Positions 1 to 8,133 of a DNA stretch of 34,555 bases are shown one piece after another. The stretch's first letter is position 1, and each line of letters opens with the position of its first letter. Source of the stretch: Saprospiraceae bacterium (GTDB lineage: Bacteria > Bacteroidota > Bacteroidia > Chitinophagales > Saprospiraceae); NCBI GenBank assembly GCA_020848965.1, contig JADLHE010000146.1:1-34555 (forward strand), in the 5' to 3' direction. The position numbers and the translations under genes are program-made. Below the pieces are notes generated by a model, which was given only the letters and a program-made list of their open reading frames with translations, searched no databases and was not told the DNA's origin.

Positions 1-1159
1 CTGCCCGGATGCGCTGTGCATAGCTATCCAGCAGCTCCAGTACCCGTTCCCTTTTGTCGCTCACGACAATGAAGCCGATATGGTGAACCTTGTCGAGCCG
101 CCAAACGATTTCAGGGTCGTTGAAGGCCGAGGTATCGGGGTGGCGGTGGCGGCTGAGGGAGTTGATGATGCCGCCGTACAGTTTTTTTGCCTTCGGCAAT
201 TTATAGGCAGTGCCGTTGGCAACGGATGATTCAATCCTCGCCCATTCGCCCCAGAGGCTGATGCCCGTGGCGGCTTCCACCATTTCGGCGATGTGGGCGC
301 CGCCCACCCGTGAAGCCGTTTCGAGGAAATAAAACTCGCCGTCTTCGTGGCATTTGATGAACTCGGAGTGCGAGGCACTGTACCGCATCCCGAAGGCACG
401 CAGCACGTCGTTTTCGATGTTTTTCAAGGCTTTTTCATCCTCGCCGCCGTGCTGGCAAATGACGGAACGGAAGATGCCGCCGCCGTGCGCCACGTCCCAA
501 GGTGTGCTTAGGTACTGTGCAAAACTGGTGAAAATGGCCTTCGAGTCAAGGTTGAGCGTGTCCACATGGAAGATGTCGCCGGGGCGGAATTGCTCCGCAA
601 GGTAGAAATGGCGCTTTTCGCCCAAACTATGCAAGACCTGCCATAGCTCGTCGGCAGAATGAACCTTCTGTATGCCCTTTGCAGCTGCCTCGAACCGGGG
701 CTTTACCATATACGGCGGCGCCACCCGTTGGGTGAACTGATTTACTTCTTCATCATTGAAAAGCGCCGTGAAAGCTGGCACTCGTATGCCGGCCTCGGCA
801 GCCTTCAGGCGCATGGCCAGTTTATCCCGGAAGTGGCGGGCGGTGGTCTGCCCCATGCCCGGAAGCCGGAAATGCTCCCGCAATTCGGCGACTTCCTCCA
901 CGTCAAAATCGTCGAGTGCCACGATGCGGTCCACCTTTTGCCCCCGCATGAAATAAGCCAAACCTGCGATGAAATGCTCCATGTTCCAACGGCCATGCTC
1001 TACTTCTTCCATGTAGAAGATGTCGTCAACCACATCACGGGGCCAGGGGTCGTGCTCGGTTTCTTTGGCCGTTACCAAAAAGACCTTGTTGCCCTCGGCC
1101 TTGCAATAGCGGAGGAAGTCAACGCCTTTGAATTCGCAGGAAACACAGAGAAAAGTCAT
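1..1159 (-). CDS. ATP-grasp domain carboxylate-amine ligase-like protein (partial, C-terminus outside window)
   Basis: The reading frame opens at ATG 1157-1159 (MTFLCVSCEFKGVDF) and stays open for 386 codons to the window edge. The N-terminal ~110 residues look like a pre-ATP-grasp Rossmann-like domain. They are followed by an ATP-grasp region with PPYMVKPRFEAAAKGI (lysine in the nucleotide-binding strand), a YLAEQFRPGDIFHVD segment, and FYFLETASRVGGAHIAEMVE, which resembles the metal-binding glutamate/asparagine strand of ATP-grasp ligases. The family joins a carboxylate to an amine or thiol with ATP. The substrate cannot be read from the sequence. The gene follows glgC on the same strand across a 76-base gap filled with heptamer repeats. 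A biotin carboxylase-like or peptide ligase role is possible; the ATP-grasp fold is the firm part. Confidence 0.8.
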   Translation of the reverse strand, partial: MTFLCVSCEFKGVDFLRYCKAEGNKVFLVTAKETEHDPWPRDVVDDIFYMEEVEHGRWNMEHFIAGLAYFMRGQKVDRIVALDDFDVEEVAELREHFRLPGMGQTTARHFRDKLAMRLKAAEAGIRVPAFTALFNDEEVNQFTQRVAPPYMVKPRFEAAAKGIQKVHSADELWQVLHSLGEKRHFYLAEQFRPGDIFHVDTLNLDSKAIFTSFAQYLSTPWDVAHGGGIFRSVICQHGGEDEKALKNIENDVLRAFGMRYSASHSEFIKCHEDGEFYFLETASRVGGAHIAEMVEAATGISLWGEWARIESSVANGTAYKLPKAKKLYGGIINSLSRHRHPDTSAFNDPEIVWRLDKVHHIGFIVVSDKRERVLELLDSYAQRIRA

Positions 1160-1163
1160 AAAA

Positions 1164-1232
1164 GGGATGAGGGATGAGGGATGAGGAACGAACGGAGGAA
1201 GGACCATCCCTCATCCCTCGTTCCTCATCCCT
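1164..1232. repeat. Inverted arrays of a GGGATGA heptamer
   Basis: GGGATGA occurs at 1164, 1171 and 1178, followed by GGAACGA at 1185. After a 13-base spacer the same units recur in inverted orientation from 1205 to 1231. Bases 1178-1191 and 1218-1231 are perfect 14-base inverted arms. The array occupies nearly the whole gap between glgC and the ATP-grasp gene and could fold as a hairpin in either transcript. Confidence 0.85.
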
Positions 1233-1235
1233 GAT

Positions 1236-2510
1236 TTAAGCGCCAATACGGCTGCCGCTCGGAATCACAGCGTTCTTTTTCACCACCACTATGCCATCCA
1301 CGATGACATAGGTATCTGTCTCTTGGTCGGCCAATTTGCCGGGATTGCCCCGGATGATAACGTTATCGCCGATGCGGACGTTTTTATCAATAATGGCATA
1401 TTCGATGATGCTATGCTTGCCAATGCCCATCGGTATTTCTTCCCGCTCGACGAGTTCCTCCAAACGTTGGAAATAGTCGTTGCCCATGATGATACAGTGC
1501 GAGATGACCGAGTACTCCCTGATGCGGCTTCGGATGCCCACCACGCTCCGCTCCACCCGTTCTGCATGTACGATGCAGCCCTCGGCCACCAGCGCATGGC
1601 GGAACACCGTGCCGAAGAACTTGCTCGGCGGCAACATACGAGGACGGGTATATACCATCTTCTTGTTATCGTGCAGGTTGAATTCCGGTATGTCGTCCGT
1701 CAGGGCAATATTGGCCTCGAAGAACGAACCAATGGTTCCGATGTCGGTCCAGTAGCCATTGTACTCATAGCTCGCCACTTTGTAGCCATCGGTAATGGCA
1801 GCTGGGATGATTTCCTTGCCAAAGTCCACCGCATCGCCGTGCTCCTCGAACAGTTTGTAGATGGCCTCTTTGCTAAAAATATAGATACCCATCGAAGCAA
1901 GGTAATTTTTGCCTTGGCGCTTGTTGGCCTCAGAAACTTCGCTTGCCCATTCGGCAAGTTCGTCCCGTTTGGGTTTTTCCACGAAAGACTCTATCATGCC
2001 CTCGCCGTTCACTTTCATGATGCCGAAACCTGTCGCCTCTTTTGCCACAACGGGAATGGTGGCAATGGTGAGGTCGGCGCCTTTGTCCACGTGCTCACGG
2101 GCCATCTTCTCGAAGTCCATCTGGTAGAGCTGGTCGCCGGAGAGGATGAGGATATAGTCGTAGTCCTGGTTGATGAGGTGGCGCATGGACTGTCGCACGG
2201 CATCGGCGGTGCCTTGGAACCACTTGTCGCTGCCCCGGCGCTGCTCGGCGGCCAATATGTCCACAAAGCCTGGGGCGAAATGGTCGAAGTGGTAAGTGTT
2301 CTTGATGTGCTGGTTGAGCGACGCCGAGTTGAACTGCGTGAGCACAAACATCCGGCGCACGCCGGAGTTGAGGCAGTTGGAAATCGGGATGTCAATCAGG
2401 CGGTACTTGCCGCCAATGGGCACGGCAGGCTTCGAGCGCTGCTCGGTGAGCGGGAAGAGCCTTGAGCCGACACCACCGCCAAGGATGAGACTTATCATTT
2501 TGATTACCAT
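1236..2510 (-). CDS. glgC: Glucose-1-phosphate adenylyltransferase (ADP-glucose pyrophosphorylase)
   Basis: This enzyme makes ADP-glucose from glucose-1-phosphate and ATP, the committed step of bacterial glycogen synthesis in the cytoplasm. From ATG 2510 it is 424 residues, a normal GlgC length. The N-terminus carries the nucleotidyltransferase signature (ILGGGVGSRLFPLTEQRSKPAVPIGG). Further on are SGVRRMFVLTQFNSASLNQHI, the GTADAVRQ segment, LSGDQLYQMD (metal-binding Asp) and SFVEKPKRDE (sugar-phosphate site). The C-terminal ~120 residues form a left-handed beta-helix with hexapeptide character (IIDKNVRIGDNVIIRGNPG). A start at ATG 2498 (MISLILGGG) is equally plausible. An upstream extension to 2561 adds residues unlike the family and is rejected. 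No other glycogen gene is visible in the window. Confidence 0.96.
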   Translation of the reverse strand: MVIKMISLILGGGVGSRLFPLTEQRSKPAVPIGGKYRLIDIPISNCLNSGVRRMFVLTQFNSASLNQHIKNTYHFDHFAPGFVDILAAEQRRGSDKWFQGTADAVRQSMRHLINQDYDYILILSGDQLYQMDFEKMAREHVDKGADLTIATIPVVAKEATGFGIMKVNGEGMIESFVEKPKRDELAEWASEVSEANKRQGKNYLASMGIYIFSKEAIYKLFEEHGDAVDFGKEIIPAAITDGYKVASYEYNGYWTDIGTIGSFFEANIALTDDIPEFNLHDNKKMVYTRPRMLPPSKFFGTVFRHALVAEGCIVHAERVERSVVGIRSRIREYSVISHCIIMGNDYFQRLEELVEREEIPMGIGKHSIIEYAIIDKNVRIGDNVIIRGNPGKLADQETDTYVIVDGIVVVKKNAVIPSGSRIGA

Positions 2511-2762
2511 GGGTAGGGATGTTTTTTGCCTTCGGCAATGGGCGCCTTGGGCGTTTCTCAAAATAAGTTTATTGTATTGACAAGGCTTGCGGCAGTTGAT
2601 AAGGGTTGATTTCGCCGCAGAAAACGGAGGCTATTTCAACCCGTACCAACGCTGTCAACCCTCATCAACCAGTTGAATCAAGTTTCAAGGCCAATTATAG
2701 CCAATTTTTCAAAAGGAGTACAATTTTGGTTTGTTCCTCATCAAAATTTAATGGCGGGCAGC

Positions 2763-5000
2763 TCAATCCCCTAGCTTCCGCCACTTGAAATCCAGCGTAG
2801 CAAAACCGCCCCCATCGAAATGCTCCACTTCAATCTTGTGGTGGCCGCCGAGCCGTACCCGCACCTCGTCCGTGGCAGGTTCGTGTACGTTCCAACGGTC
2901 AATCAACAGCTTTCCATCGAGGAAGAGCCGTGCGCCGTCGTCGCTGGTCAGTTCGATGGCGTAGTCGCCCGGATCCATGTCGAACTCGGCCTCGGCGAAG
3001 GTGGCGAACTTGTCCTCGGCCACCCCCTCGGCGGGCTTGCCCCACCAGGCGAAGTAGAGGTCGTCGGTGGTTTTAGTTGCTATTGGCAATGCGGTTTTCA
3101 GCTTTTTGAAATCGGCGTAATGCGTGAGCGGGTCGGTGGCTTCGTTGTAGTCGTGCCAACTGATTTTCCAGTCCAGCTTTTTCTCAAAGCGGCGGAAGGT
3201 GAAACGGTAGGGGACATCGGCGGGGTGGTAGTTGCCGAACTGGTCAGTGAAGGCCGGACCGGTGTACTCGAATTCGAGGAGGAGGTCGGTGGCGTTGGGA
3301 AGTTTTTGGAGTTCGATTTTATTCATAAATCTATTTTTTTTATTGGCCTCATAAGTTTGAAATCCATAACTGTTGACCAAATCCCACCTTCCTTCCAAAG
3401 GCCCATAAGGAGTAAAAACGTATTTTATCCCATTTTCAATTGTATCAAAAAAAACAAAAGGGAATTCGAAATTATAGGGTCCCCATTCATTCATCATAAT
3501 GTTCTTCCGTCCCCGTGGGTGGGATAACGGCAACATCGCCATGATGCCATCGGGAAGTTCGTCAACGGCATACTGCTTTATTTCCTCAAAAGGCACCATC
3601 CTCGTTATGCTTCTTGCAATTCCGTTAAGGTCCATGAAATCGGCGGCATCGTGCCAATCGCCATCGCCCATCACTTCGTTATTCGCCAATTCAAAATCCT
3701 CGTTTGGTTTCTCCACCACGAGCAATTTGTCAAACATAGCAAAGCCATTCCCATCGTTGACGACTACTTTTTTCGAAGCACTAATTTTTAATGGGATGCT
3801 AACGACCATAAAGCTGTTCCTTCCGATTTGGTACTCCCGGCTTGATACGTCCCTGTTTTTTGCGTAGCCCCAATCTGCGGGCTGGGTTGGCCTTGCCCAT
3901 AGCTGAACCCCGATAGTATCGGCCATGAAGAAGTTATTTATGATACTATTGTCTTGCCCATGTTCGATGGCTATACCGTATCGGCAAGAATTGATTCGAT
4001 TGGCGAGTACCAATGATTCATAACTGTACCCGCCCCAGATACCATAGGTACATTCTTCCATCAGGTTTTGGATGATTTTGTTGCGGCTAAATGTCACCTC
4101 AATCCCATTCGTCGGTGCATACGAGAAGTCATTTGAATAAATCAAATTATCATTACACCCTCCTTCCCCCGGGTCCATCGTCGTCTGCCCCGCCCAAAGG
4201 AAAAACCCGTCGCCAGAATGCGTGGCGGAGTTGTAGGCAAAGGTGTTCTCGTTGCACTGCTCATAAACGAGGATGCCCGCCGAGTCCTGCCCCCGTTGGT
4301 AGAAGCCGTGGGAATAGCCCCGCACGTTGAAGTCGAGGCGGTTGTGCATCACCCGGTTGCGGCTGCTGCGGTACATGCCAATGCCGAGGCCGGAGTTGAA
4401 ATGGAAGCTGTTGTTGTAGAAAAGGCCATCGTTGCAGCCCGTCATCAGCAGGCCGTTCATGCCCTGCGTCACGGTGCAGCCCTTGACGAGGACGTTTGAG
4501 CAGTTTTTGAGGTAAATGCCCGCCCCGTAGCGCAGCCATTCGTCCTTGTCGTTTTGGTGGAAGGAGAGCCAGTCGCTGAAGTCCTCCCGCTCCCGGATGC
4601 TGTGCAGACGGGGCCGCCAATTGTAGCTCAGGTCGCTGTCGAGGAGGCGCAGGCTGTCCACGCCCTCGGCAAAGATGGCCACCTTGAAGCCCCGCAGCAC
4701 GGCGTTTTTCAGGGTGATGTTCCGCCCTTTGATGACGATGCCCGTGCCGCTGAACTGGTCGGGCAGGGACTTCCCACGACCACCATTGATAACCGCCCCA
4801 TTGAAATCCACCGTGATGCCGTCGCCCTCGATGCGCAGGGCGGGCGTCAGGCTATCGGCGGCAGCGAGCCAAAAAGTGTCTTTTTTGAAAATGACAGACT
4901 GCCGGATAGTCATACCTTGAGTGGGCACGAGGCTTTGCTGGGCGAGGCTCGTCAAGGCCATTGCGAAGCAGAAAAGCAGGGCAGGGGCGAGTTTTTTCAT
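2763..5000 (-). CDS. Secreted right-handed parallel beta-helix protein with C-terminal PA14 domain
   Basis: ATG 5000 gives 745 residues beginning with a signal peptide (MKKLAPALLFCFAMALTSLAQQ). Residues ~40-410 show repeated short turns with N, G and hydrophobic positions (for example ILVYEQCNENTFAYNSATHSGDGFFLWAG, LVLANRINSCRYGIAIEHGQDNSIINNFF), the pattern of NosD/pectate-lyase-like beta-helices. The last ~80 residues (YAIELTSDDGARLFLDGKLLIDRWNVHE) match the PA14 carbohydrate-binding fold. No catalytic residues can be assigned, so polysaccharide binding or cleavage is only a family-based suggestion. There is no clear T9SS sorting domain at the C-terminus. The middle of the gene is much richer in AT than both ends. 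The longer frame up to 5114 is rejected because the signal peptide begins at 5000. Confidence 0.85.
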   Translation of the reverse strand: MKKLAPALLFCFAMALTSLAQQSLVPTQGMTIRQSVIFKKDTFWLAAADSLTPALRIEGDGITVDFNGAVINGGRGKSLPDQFSGTGIVIKGRNITLKNAVLRGFKVAIFAEGVDSLRLLDSDLSYNWRPRLHSIREREDFSDWLSFHQNDKDEWLRYGAGIYLKNCSNVLVKGCTVTQGMNGLLMTGCNDGLFYNNSFHFNSGLGIGMYRSSRNRVMHNRLDFNVRGYSHGFYQRGQDSAGILVYEQCNENTFAYNSATHSGDGFFLWAGQTTMDPGEGGCNDNLIYSNDFSYAPTNGIEVTFSRNKIIQNLMEECTYGIWGGYSYESLVLANRINSCRYGIAIEHGQDNSIINNFFMADTIGVQLWARPTQPADWGYAKNRDVSSREYQIGRNSFMVVSIPLKISASKKVVVNDGNGFAMFDKLLVVEKPNEDFELANNEVMGDGDWHDAADFMDLNGIARSITRMVPFEEIKQYAVDELPDGIMAMLPLSHPRGRKNIMMNEWGPYNFEFPFVFFDTIENGIKYVFTPYGPLEGRWDLVNSYGFQTYEANKKNRFMNKIELQKLPNATDLLLEFEYTGPAFTDQFGNYHPADVPYRFTFRRFEKKLDWKISWHDYNEATDPLTHYADFKKLKTALPIATKTTDDLYFAWWGKPAEGVAEDKFATFAEAEFDMDPGDYAIELTSDDGARLFLDGKLLIDRWNVHEPATDEVRVRLGGHHKIEVEHFDGGGFATLDFKWRKLGD

Positions 5001-5097
5001 GATGCCAAATTTAGTTGGAAAGATAGGATTGCGGGAGCAATTGCCCGTTTCAAAAGAAAAATCAACGTCCTTTGCGCAGCAAAAAATGCAAATTGCC

Positions 5098-5901
5098 ATG
5101 CTAAAGCAAATCACCAGTCCGCAAAACCCCTATATCAAAAACATCGCCGTGCTGGGCGCAAAGGCCCGTGACCGCCGGGAGCAAGGCTTGTTCGTGGCCG
5201 AGGGGCTCCGAGAAGTAGAATTCGCATTGCGAAGCGGCTATGAGGCGGAAGCCCTGCTGTTCGAAGAGGCCATCACGCCGTTTTCCGTGGTGGAAAAATT
5301 GGTGAAAAACGCCGCCGTACCGCCTCGGGAACTTATCGGGACAAATGCGATGGTCTTCGAGAAAATTGCCTACCGCACGGGCGTTCCGAATGTCGTGGCG
5401 GTGCTGAAAATGAAAACGCCCAGCCTCGCCGACCTCCGCCTCTCCCCCACCCCACTGCTGCTCATCATGGAGAGCGTGGAAAAGCCCGGCAACCTTGGCG
5501 CCATGCTCCGCACCGCCGATGCTGCTGGGGTGGATGCCGTGCTCGTCTGCGACCCGCACACCGATGTTTTCAACCCAAATGCCATCCGGGCGAGCTTGGG
5601 GGCTATTTTTACTGTGCCGGTTGTGGCCTGTACCTCGGAGGAGGCCATCGCTTTTTTGCGGAGCAAACAGATAAAAATAATGGCCACTTGGCTGGAAGCC
5701 GCCAAGCCGCTTTATGAAGCCAACCTGCGGCAACCGTTGGCATTCGTCTTGGGCACCGAGGCAACGGGCATTTCGAAGCATTGGGTAGAGCAATCTGATG
5801 AGCGGCTCATCATACCGATGACCGGGCAAGTGGACTCCCTCAACGTATCCGCTTCTGCGGCCATCGTGCTGTTTGAAGCAGTCCGCCAACGAGGTTTGTA
5901 A
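5098..5901 (+). CDS. TrmH/SpoU family RNA 2'-O-methyltransferase
   Basis: ATG 5098 (MLKQITSPQNPYIKN) gives 267 residues, the usual length for SpoU enzymes with an N-terminal substrate-binding domain. The C-terminal SPOUT domain shows the three family motifs: MESVEKPGNLGAMLRTADAAG, FVLGTEATGIS and IIPMTGQVDSLNVSASAAIVLFEAVRQR. Such enzymes use S-adenosylmethionine to methylate ribose 2'-OH in rRNA or tRNA; the target is not readable here. The gene is divergent from the beta-helix gene with 97 bases between starts. ATG 5086 is an in-frame alternative adding four residues. Its stop codon lies inside the outer arm of the hairpin 5891-5968. Confidence 0.93.
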   Translation: MLKQITSPQNPYIKNIAVLGAKARDRREQGLFVAEGLREVEFALRSGYEAEALLFEEAITPFSVVEKLVKNAAVPPRELIGTNAMVFEKIAYRTGVPNVVAVLKMKTPSLADLRLSPTPLLLIMESVEKPGNLGAMLRTADAAGVDAVLVCDPHTDVFNPNAIRASLGAIFTVPVVACTSEEAIAFLRSKQIKIMATWLEAAKPLYEANLRQPLAFVLGTEATGISKHWVEQSDERLIIPMTGQVDSLNVSASAAIVLFEAVRQRGL

Positions 5902-5968
5902 GGTTTGGAGGTATATAGGTATGGAGGTGTGTGAGCCATACCTCATACCTCCATACCTTACAAACCTC
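5891..5968 (+). terminator. Large hairpin overlapping the methyltransferase stop codon
   Basis: Bases 5891-5903 and 5956-5968 are perfect 13-base inverted arms. Inside them 5918-5928 and 5947-5957 form a second 11-base inverted pair that competes for two bases with the outer stem. The stop codon (5899-5901) is within the outer left arm. A pyrimidine-rich stretch follows. A terminator or RNA-stability role is inferred. The interior is built from repeats of a GGTATGA/TCATACC-like unit. Confidence 0.6.
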
Positions 5969-6095
5969 TTCTATTCTCTTTTACCAATCATCTACACAAC
6001 CTTACGGCTGGTATATCGCTGGCACACCGGCTCCCAATACTGCCTATATTCGTACTTGTAAATAAATTTTTCTGTATTTCTTAGCGAATGAATGT

Positions 6096-6134
6096 AAATG
6101 GAGGACGCTGAAAGCAGTGTCCTCCATTTTTTTT
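6096..6134 (+). terminator. Intrinsic terminator
   Basis: An 11-base stem (6096-6106 with 6119-6129, AAATGGAGGAC / GTCCTCCATTT) is followed directly by a T-run to 6134. It lies between the methyltransferase and ribE, pointing with both genes. It probably ends upstream transcription, so ribE needs its own promoter. Confidence 0.85.
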
Positions 6135-6161
6135 GCGCCCACCCACCATCCCGCCATTTCA

Positions 6162-6169
6162 TAGTTTTG
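6162..6169 (+). promoter_or_regulatory. Possible Bacteroidota -7 element for ribE
   Basis: TAGTTTTG matches the TAnnTTTG consensus of the phylum's primary sigma factor and lies just after the terminator and 86 bases before the ribE start. No TTTG was found at the expected distance upstream, so this is tentative. Confidence 0.3.
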
Positions 6170-6220
6170 CAACTTTACCAATCAGCGGTTGGAGTTTAGG
6201 ATTCTACAACTTTCCCGCTG

Positions 6221-6249
6221 ACTGCCAACTGCCAACTGTCTAACTGCCA
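6221..6249. repeat. ACTGCCA heptamer repeats before ribE
   Basis: ACTGCCA at 6221 and 6228, ACTGTCT at 6235 and AACTGCCA at 6242 form a period-7 array ending six bases before the ribE ATG. It therefore occupies the ribosome-binding region of this gene. Confidence 0.75.
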
Positions 6250-6255
6250 ATTCAA

Positions 6256-6867
6256 ATGTTTACTGGAATCATCGAAGCCTTCGGGCAAATAAAATCCATC
6301 GAAAAAGAAGGGAGCAACGTGCATTTCACCAGTGCATCCCCCATTTCATCGGCGCTCAAGATTGACCAGAGCGTGTCGCACAACGGCGTCTGCCTGACCG
6401 TGGTGGCCTGTTCGGAAGGTGCGCACCGGGTCACGGCCATTGACGAAACCTTGCAGCGCAGCAATCTAGGAGAATTGGAGCTTGGGAGCCTCGTGAACTT
6501 GGAGCGGGCGATGCTTTCCAATGCCCGTTTGGATGGCCATTTCGTACAGGGCCACGTGGATGTAAGGGGCGTTTGCACCGAGGTGCGAACAATGGACGGC
6601 AGTTGGGTTTTCAGCTTCGAAAATCCGTTCCAGGCCGAATACCTGCTCGTGGACAAAGGCTCCATCAGCGTGAACGGCGTGAGCCTGACCGTGGTGAACC
6701 CCAGCATCGAAGGCAACAAAGGCCAGTTTTCCGTGGCCATTATCCCTTTCACTTTCGAGCACACCAACTTTGGCCAACTTCAAAAAGGCGATAGTGTCAA
6801 CCTTGAATTTGACGTGATAGGCAAGTACATCGCCCGCCATCTTTCCCTTTACAAATCATTGATTTAA
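6256..6867 (+). CDS. ribE: Riboflavin synthase, alpha subunit
   Basis: The 203-residue protein starts with the family hallmark MFTGIIEAFG. It contains two homologous lumazine-binding repeats (residues ~1-97 and ~98-190). The first carries SVSHNGVCLTV, the second SISVNGVSLTVV. The linker has LDGHFVQGHVD, also diagnostic. The enzyme dismutates two molecules of 6,7-dimethyl-8-ribityllumazine into riboflavin and a pyrimidine product and acts as a homotrimer. The gene stands alone, as is common in Bacteroidota where rib genes are scattered. I looked for an FMN riboswitch upstream and found none. Its stop codon overlaps that of the convergent barrel gene by four bases. Confidence 0.97.
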   Translation: MFTGIIEAFGQIKSIEKEGSNVHFTSASPISSALKIDQSVSHNGVCLTVVACSEGAHRVTAIDETLQRSNLGELELGSLVNLERAMLSNARLDGHFVQGHVDVRGVCTEVRTMDGSWVFSFENPFQAEYLLVDKGSISVNGVSLTVVNPSIEGNKGQFSVAIIPFTFEHTNFGQLQKGDSVNLEFDVIGKYIARHLSLYKSLI

Positions 6868-7907
6868 AGGCTATTGGGCACTTGCGTGACAGGTTTATCC
6901 GCACACTGCTTGGGCGGTGAAATGAAGAAACTCACCATGCCAATGGCGCTGCCAGACGGCTTCAGGCGATGGTTGAGGTTGCGGAGCAAGTCCCTTGCAT
7001 CGGAGTTGTTGTCGAAAGCATAGCCAGCCTTGAACTGGAGCCATGTCCAGCCGCTGAGGCGCTGGTAGAAAGTGCCCACCACGTCAATGGAGGCCCGACG
7101 AAAATGATAAAGCGCATCCTTTGTTTGGTTGGCCGTGAGGCCGGGCACCATTACGTTTAGCGCATAGTTTTGGCTTGTGAACTCTGTGCCGAACATCGCC
7201 AAGCGGTTCTCGCTGAAATTGTACCGAAACTTAATACTGGTGGGCAATACAGCCTCCACGCCCCAATGCTCGTTGAAAGTTTGGTTATAAAAACCGAACG
7301 GCACGATGGAATTCCCACGGTAGCCTTTGTTGAGCAACAGACCTGCGCCATACTCCAGGTTGTCCCGTTTTTTCACTCCCACCAAGGCAGTCAGGCGATA
7401 GACGCCGTAGCGGTCATCCATTTTCAAAAAGCCATCGTAATCACCTTGCCAATTGGCGCTGATGCGCATGGAAGTGTAGTATTTGTGGTTGAAAGGGTGG
7501 AAAAAATTGGCGGAAATACCCGCATTTTTCAAATCCGTTTCATTCAAGTGCTTGAACAAAGGGTAGTTGTCTGGGTCAATTTTCAAGAAATGGTAACGCT
7601 CCAAAGTGTATTCAAAACCCAACATGATTTTCAGTTGGGGATGGTAAAGCACAGGGACTTTCAAGCGGGTTTCATATCGCTCATTGCGGCGCACTTTGGT
7701 GGGCCTTTCGGCGTCCGGCGACAGCATTTTGTAGTCGGGGTTCAGCGTGTAGGCAAATGAGGCACCCTTGCTCGGCGATTTGTTCACCACGCCCGGCTGG
7801 CATAGGAACGGGTTGGTCTCCATCAGCACGCTGTTGATATTGACTTGAGCTATCAGCCCCTTTGCGAGCAGCAGTGTAAAGCAGCATTGTAAAACTGTAT
7901 TTTTCAT
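6864..7907 (-). CDS. Predicted outer-membrane beta-barrel protein (possibly DUF6268-like)
   Basis: This 347-residue protein has an N-terminal signal peptide (MKNTVLQCCFTLLLAKGLIAQ). The rest is dominated by alternating aromatic/hydrophobic strands typical of outer-membrane barrels, such as LKIMLGFEYTLERYHFL, KYYTSMRISANWQGDYDGF, YRLTALVGVKKRDNLEYGAGLLLNKGY and WLQFKAGYAFDNNS. No enzymatic motif is visible. The layout recalls the DUF6268 family of Bacteroidota barrels, but that assignment is from memory and not certain. It is transcribed away from the FemAB-like gene's end across a ~226-base gap that holds a good promoter candidate. Confidence 0.65.
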   Translation of the reverse strand: MKNTVLQCCFTLLLAKGLIAQVNINSVLMETNPFLCQPGVVNKSPSKGASFAYTLNPDYKMLSPDAERPTKVRRNERYETRLKVPVLYHPQLKIMLGFEYTLERYHFLKIDPDNYPLFKHLNETDLKNAGISANFFHPFNHKYYTSMRISANWQGDYDGFLKMDDRYGVYRLTALVGVKKRDNLEYGAGLLLNKGYRGNSIVPFGFYNQTFNEHWGVEAVLPTSIKFRYNFSENRLAMFGTEFTSQNYALNVMVPGLTANQTKDALYHFRRASIDVVGTFYQRLSGWTWLQFKAGYAFDNNSDARDLLRNLNHRLKPSGSAIGMVSFFISPPKQCADKPVTQVPNSL

Positions 7908-8018
7908 AGCGACAAACAGAAGTTCATAGGCTAAAAAATCACTTCAAATCCCCAATAAAGAGGTGTAATGATTGCAAATAGTTGTAAGCGTTGGACGTCC
8001 TGTTGGTGTGGGAGGAAA

Positions 8019-8052
8019 CAAAATTAGTGTTTAAAAAACAACGGAGGGCAAA
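8019..8052 (-). promoter_or_regulatory. Promoter candidate for the barrel gene
   Basis: Read on the minus strand, TTTG (8052-8049), a 22-base spacer and TAATTTTG (8026-8019) match the Bacteroidota TTTG / TAnnTTTG promoter. The predicted transcript would start near 8012, giving a leader of about 105 bases before the ATG at 7907. Confidence 0.45.
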
Positions 8053-8133
8053 AATTTTGAAATCGTCGGCACCGCAACAGATTGTGCGGGGGATGCGAAA
8101 GGAAGGCGATAATTGTGCCGCAAAAGCTTTACC

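Noticed and set aside
1164-1232. CRISPR array
   Set aside because: The units are seven bases long with no unique spacers, and no cas gene is in the window.
1323-2465. A 380-codon open frame antisense to glgC
   Set aside because: It mirrors the glgC codons, has no family resemblance, and glgC itself is unmistakable on the other strand.
6135-6255. FMN riboswitch upstream of riboflavin synthase
   Set aside because: None of the conserved RFN-element blocks is present; the region holds a terminator, a possible -7 box and heptamer repeats only.
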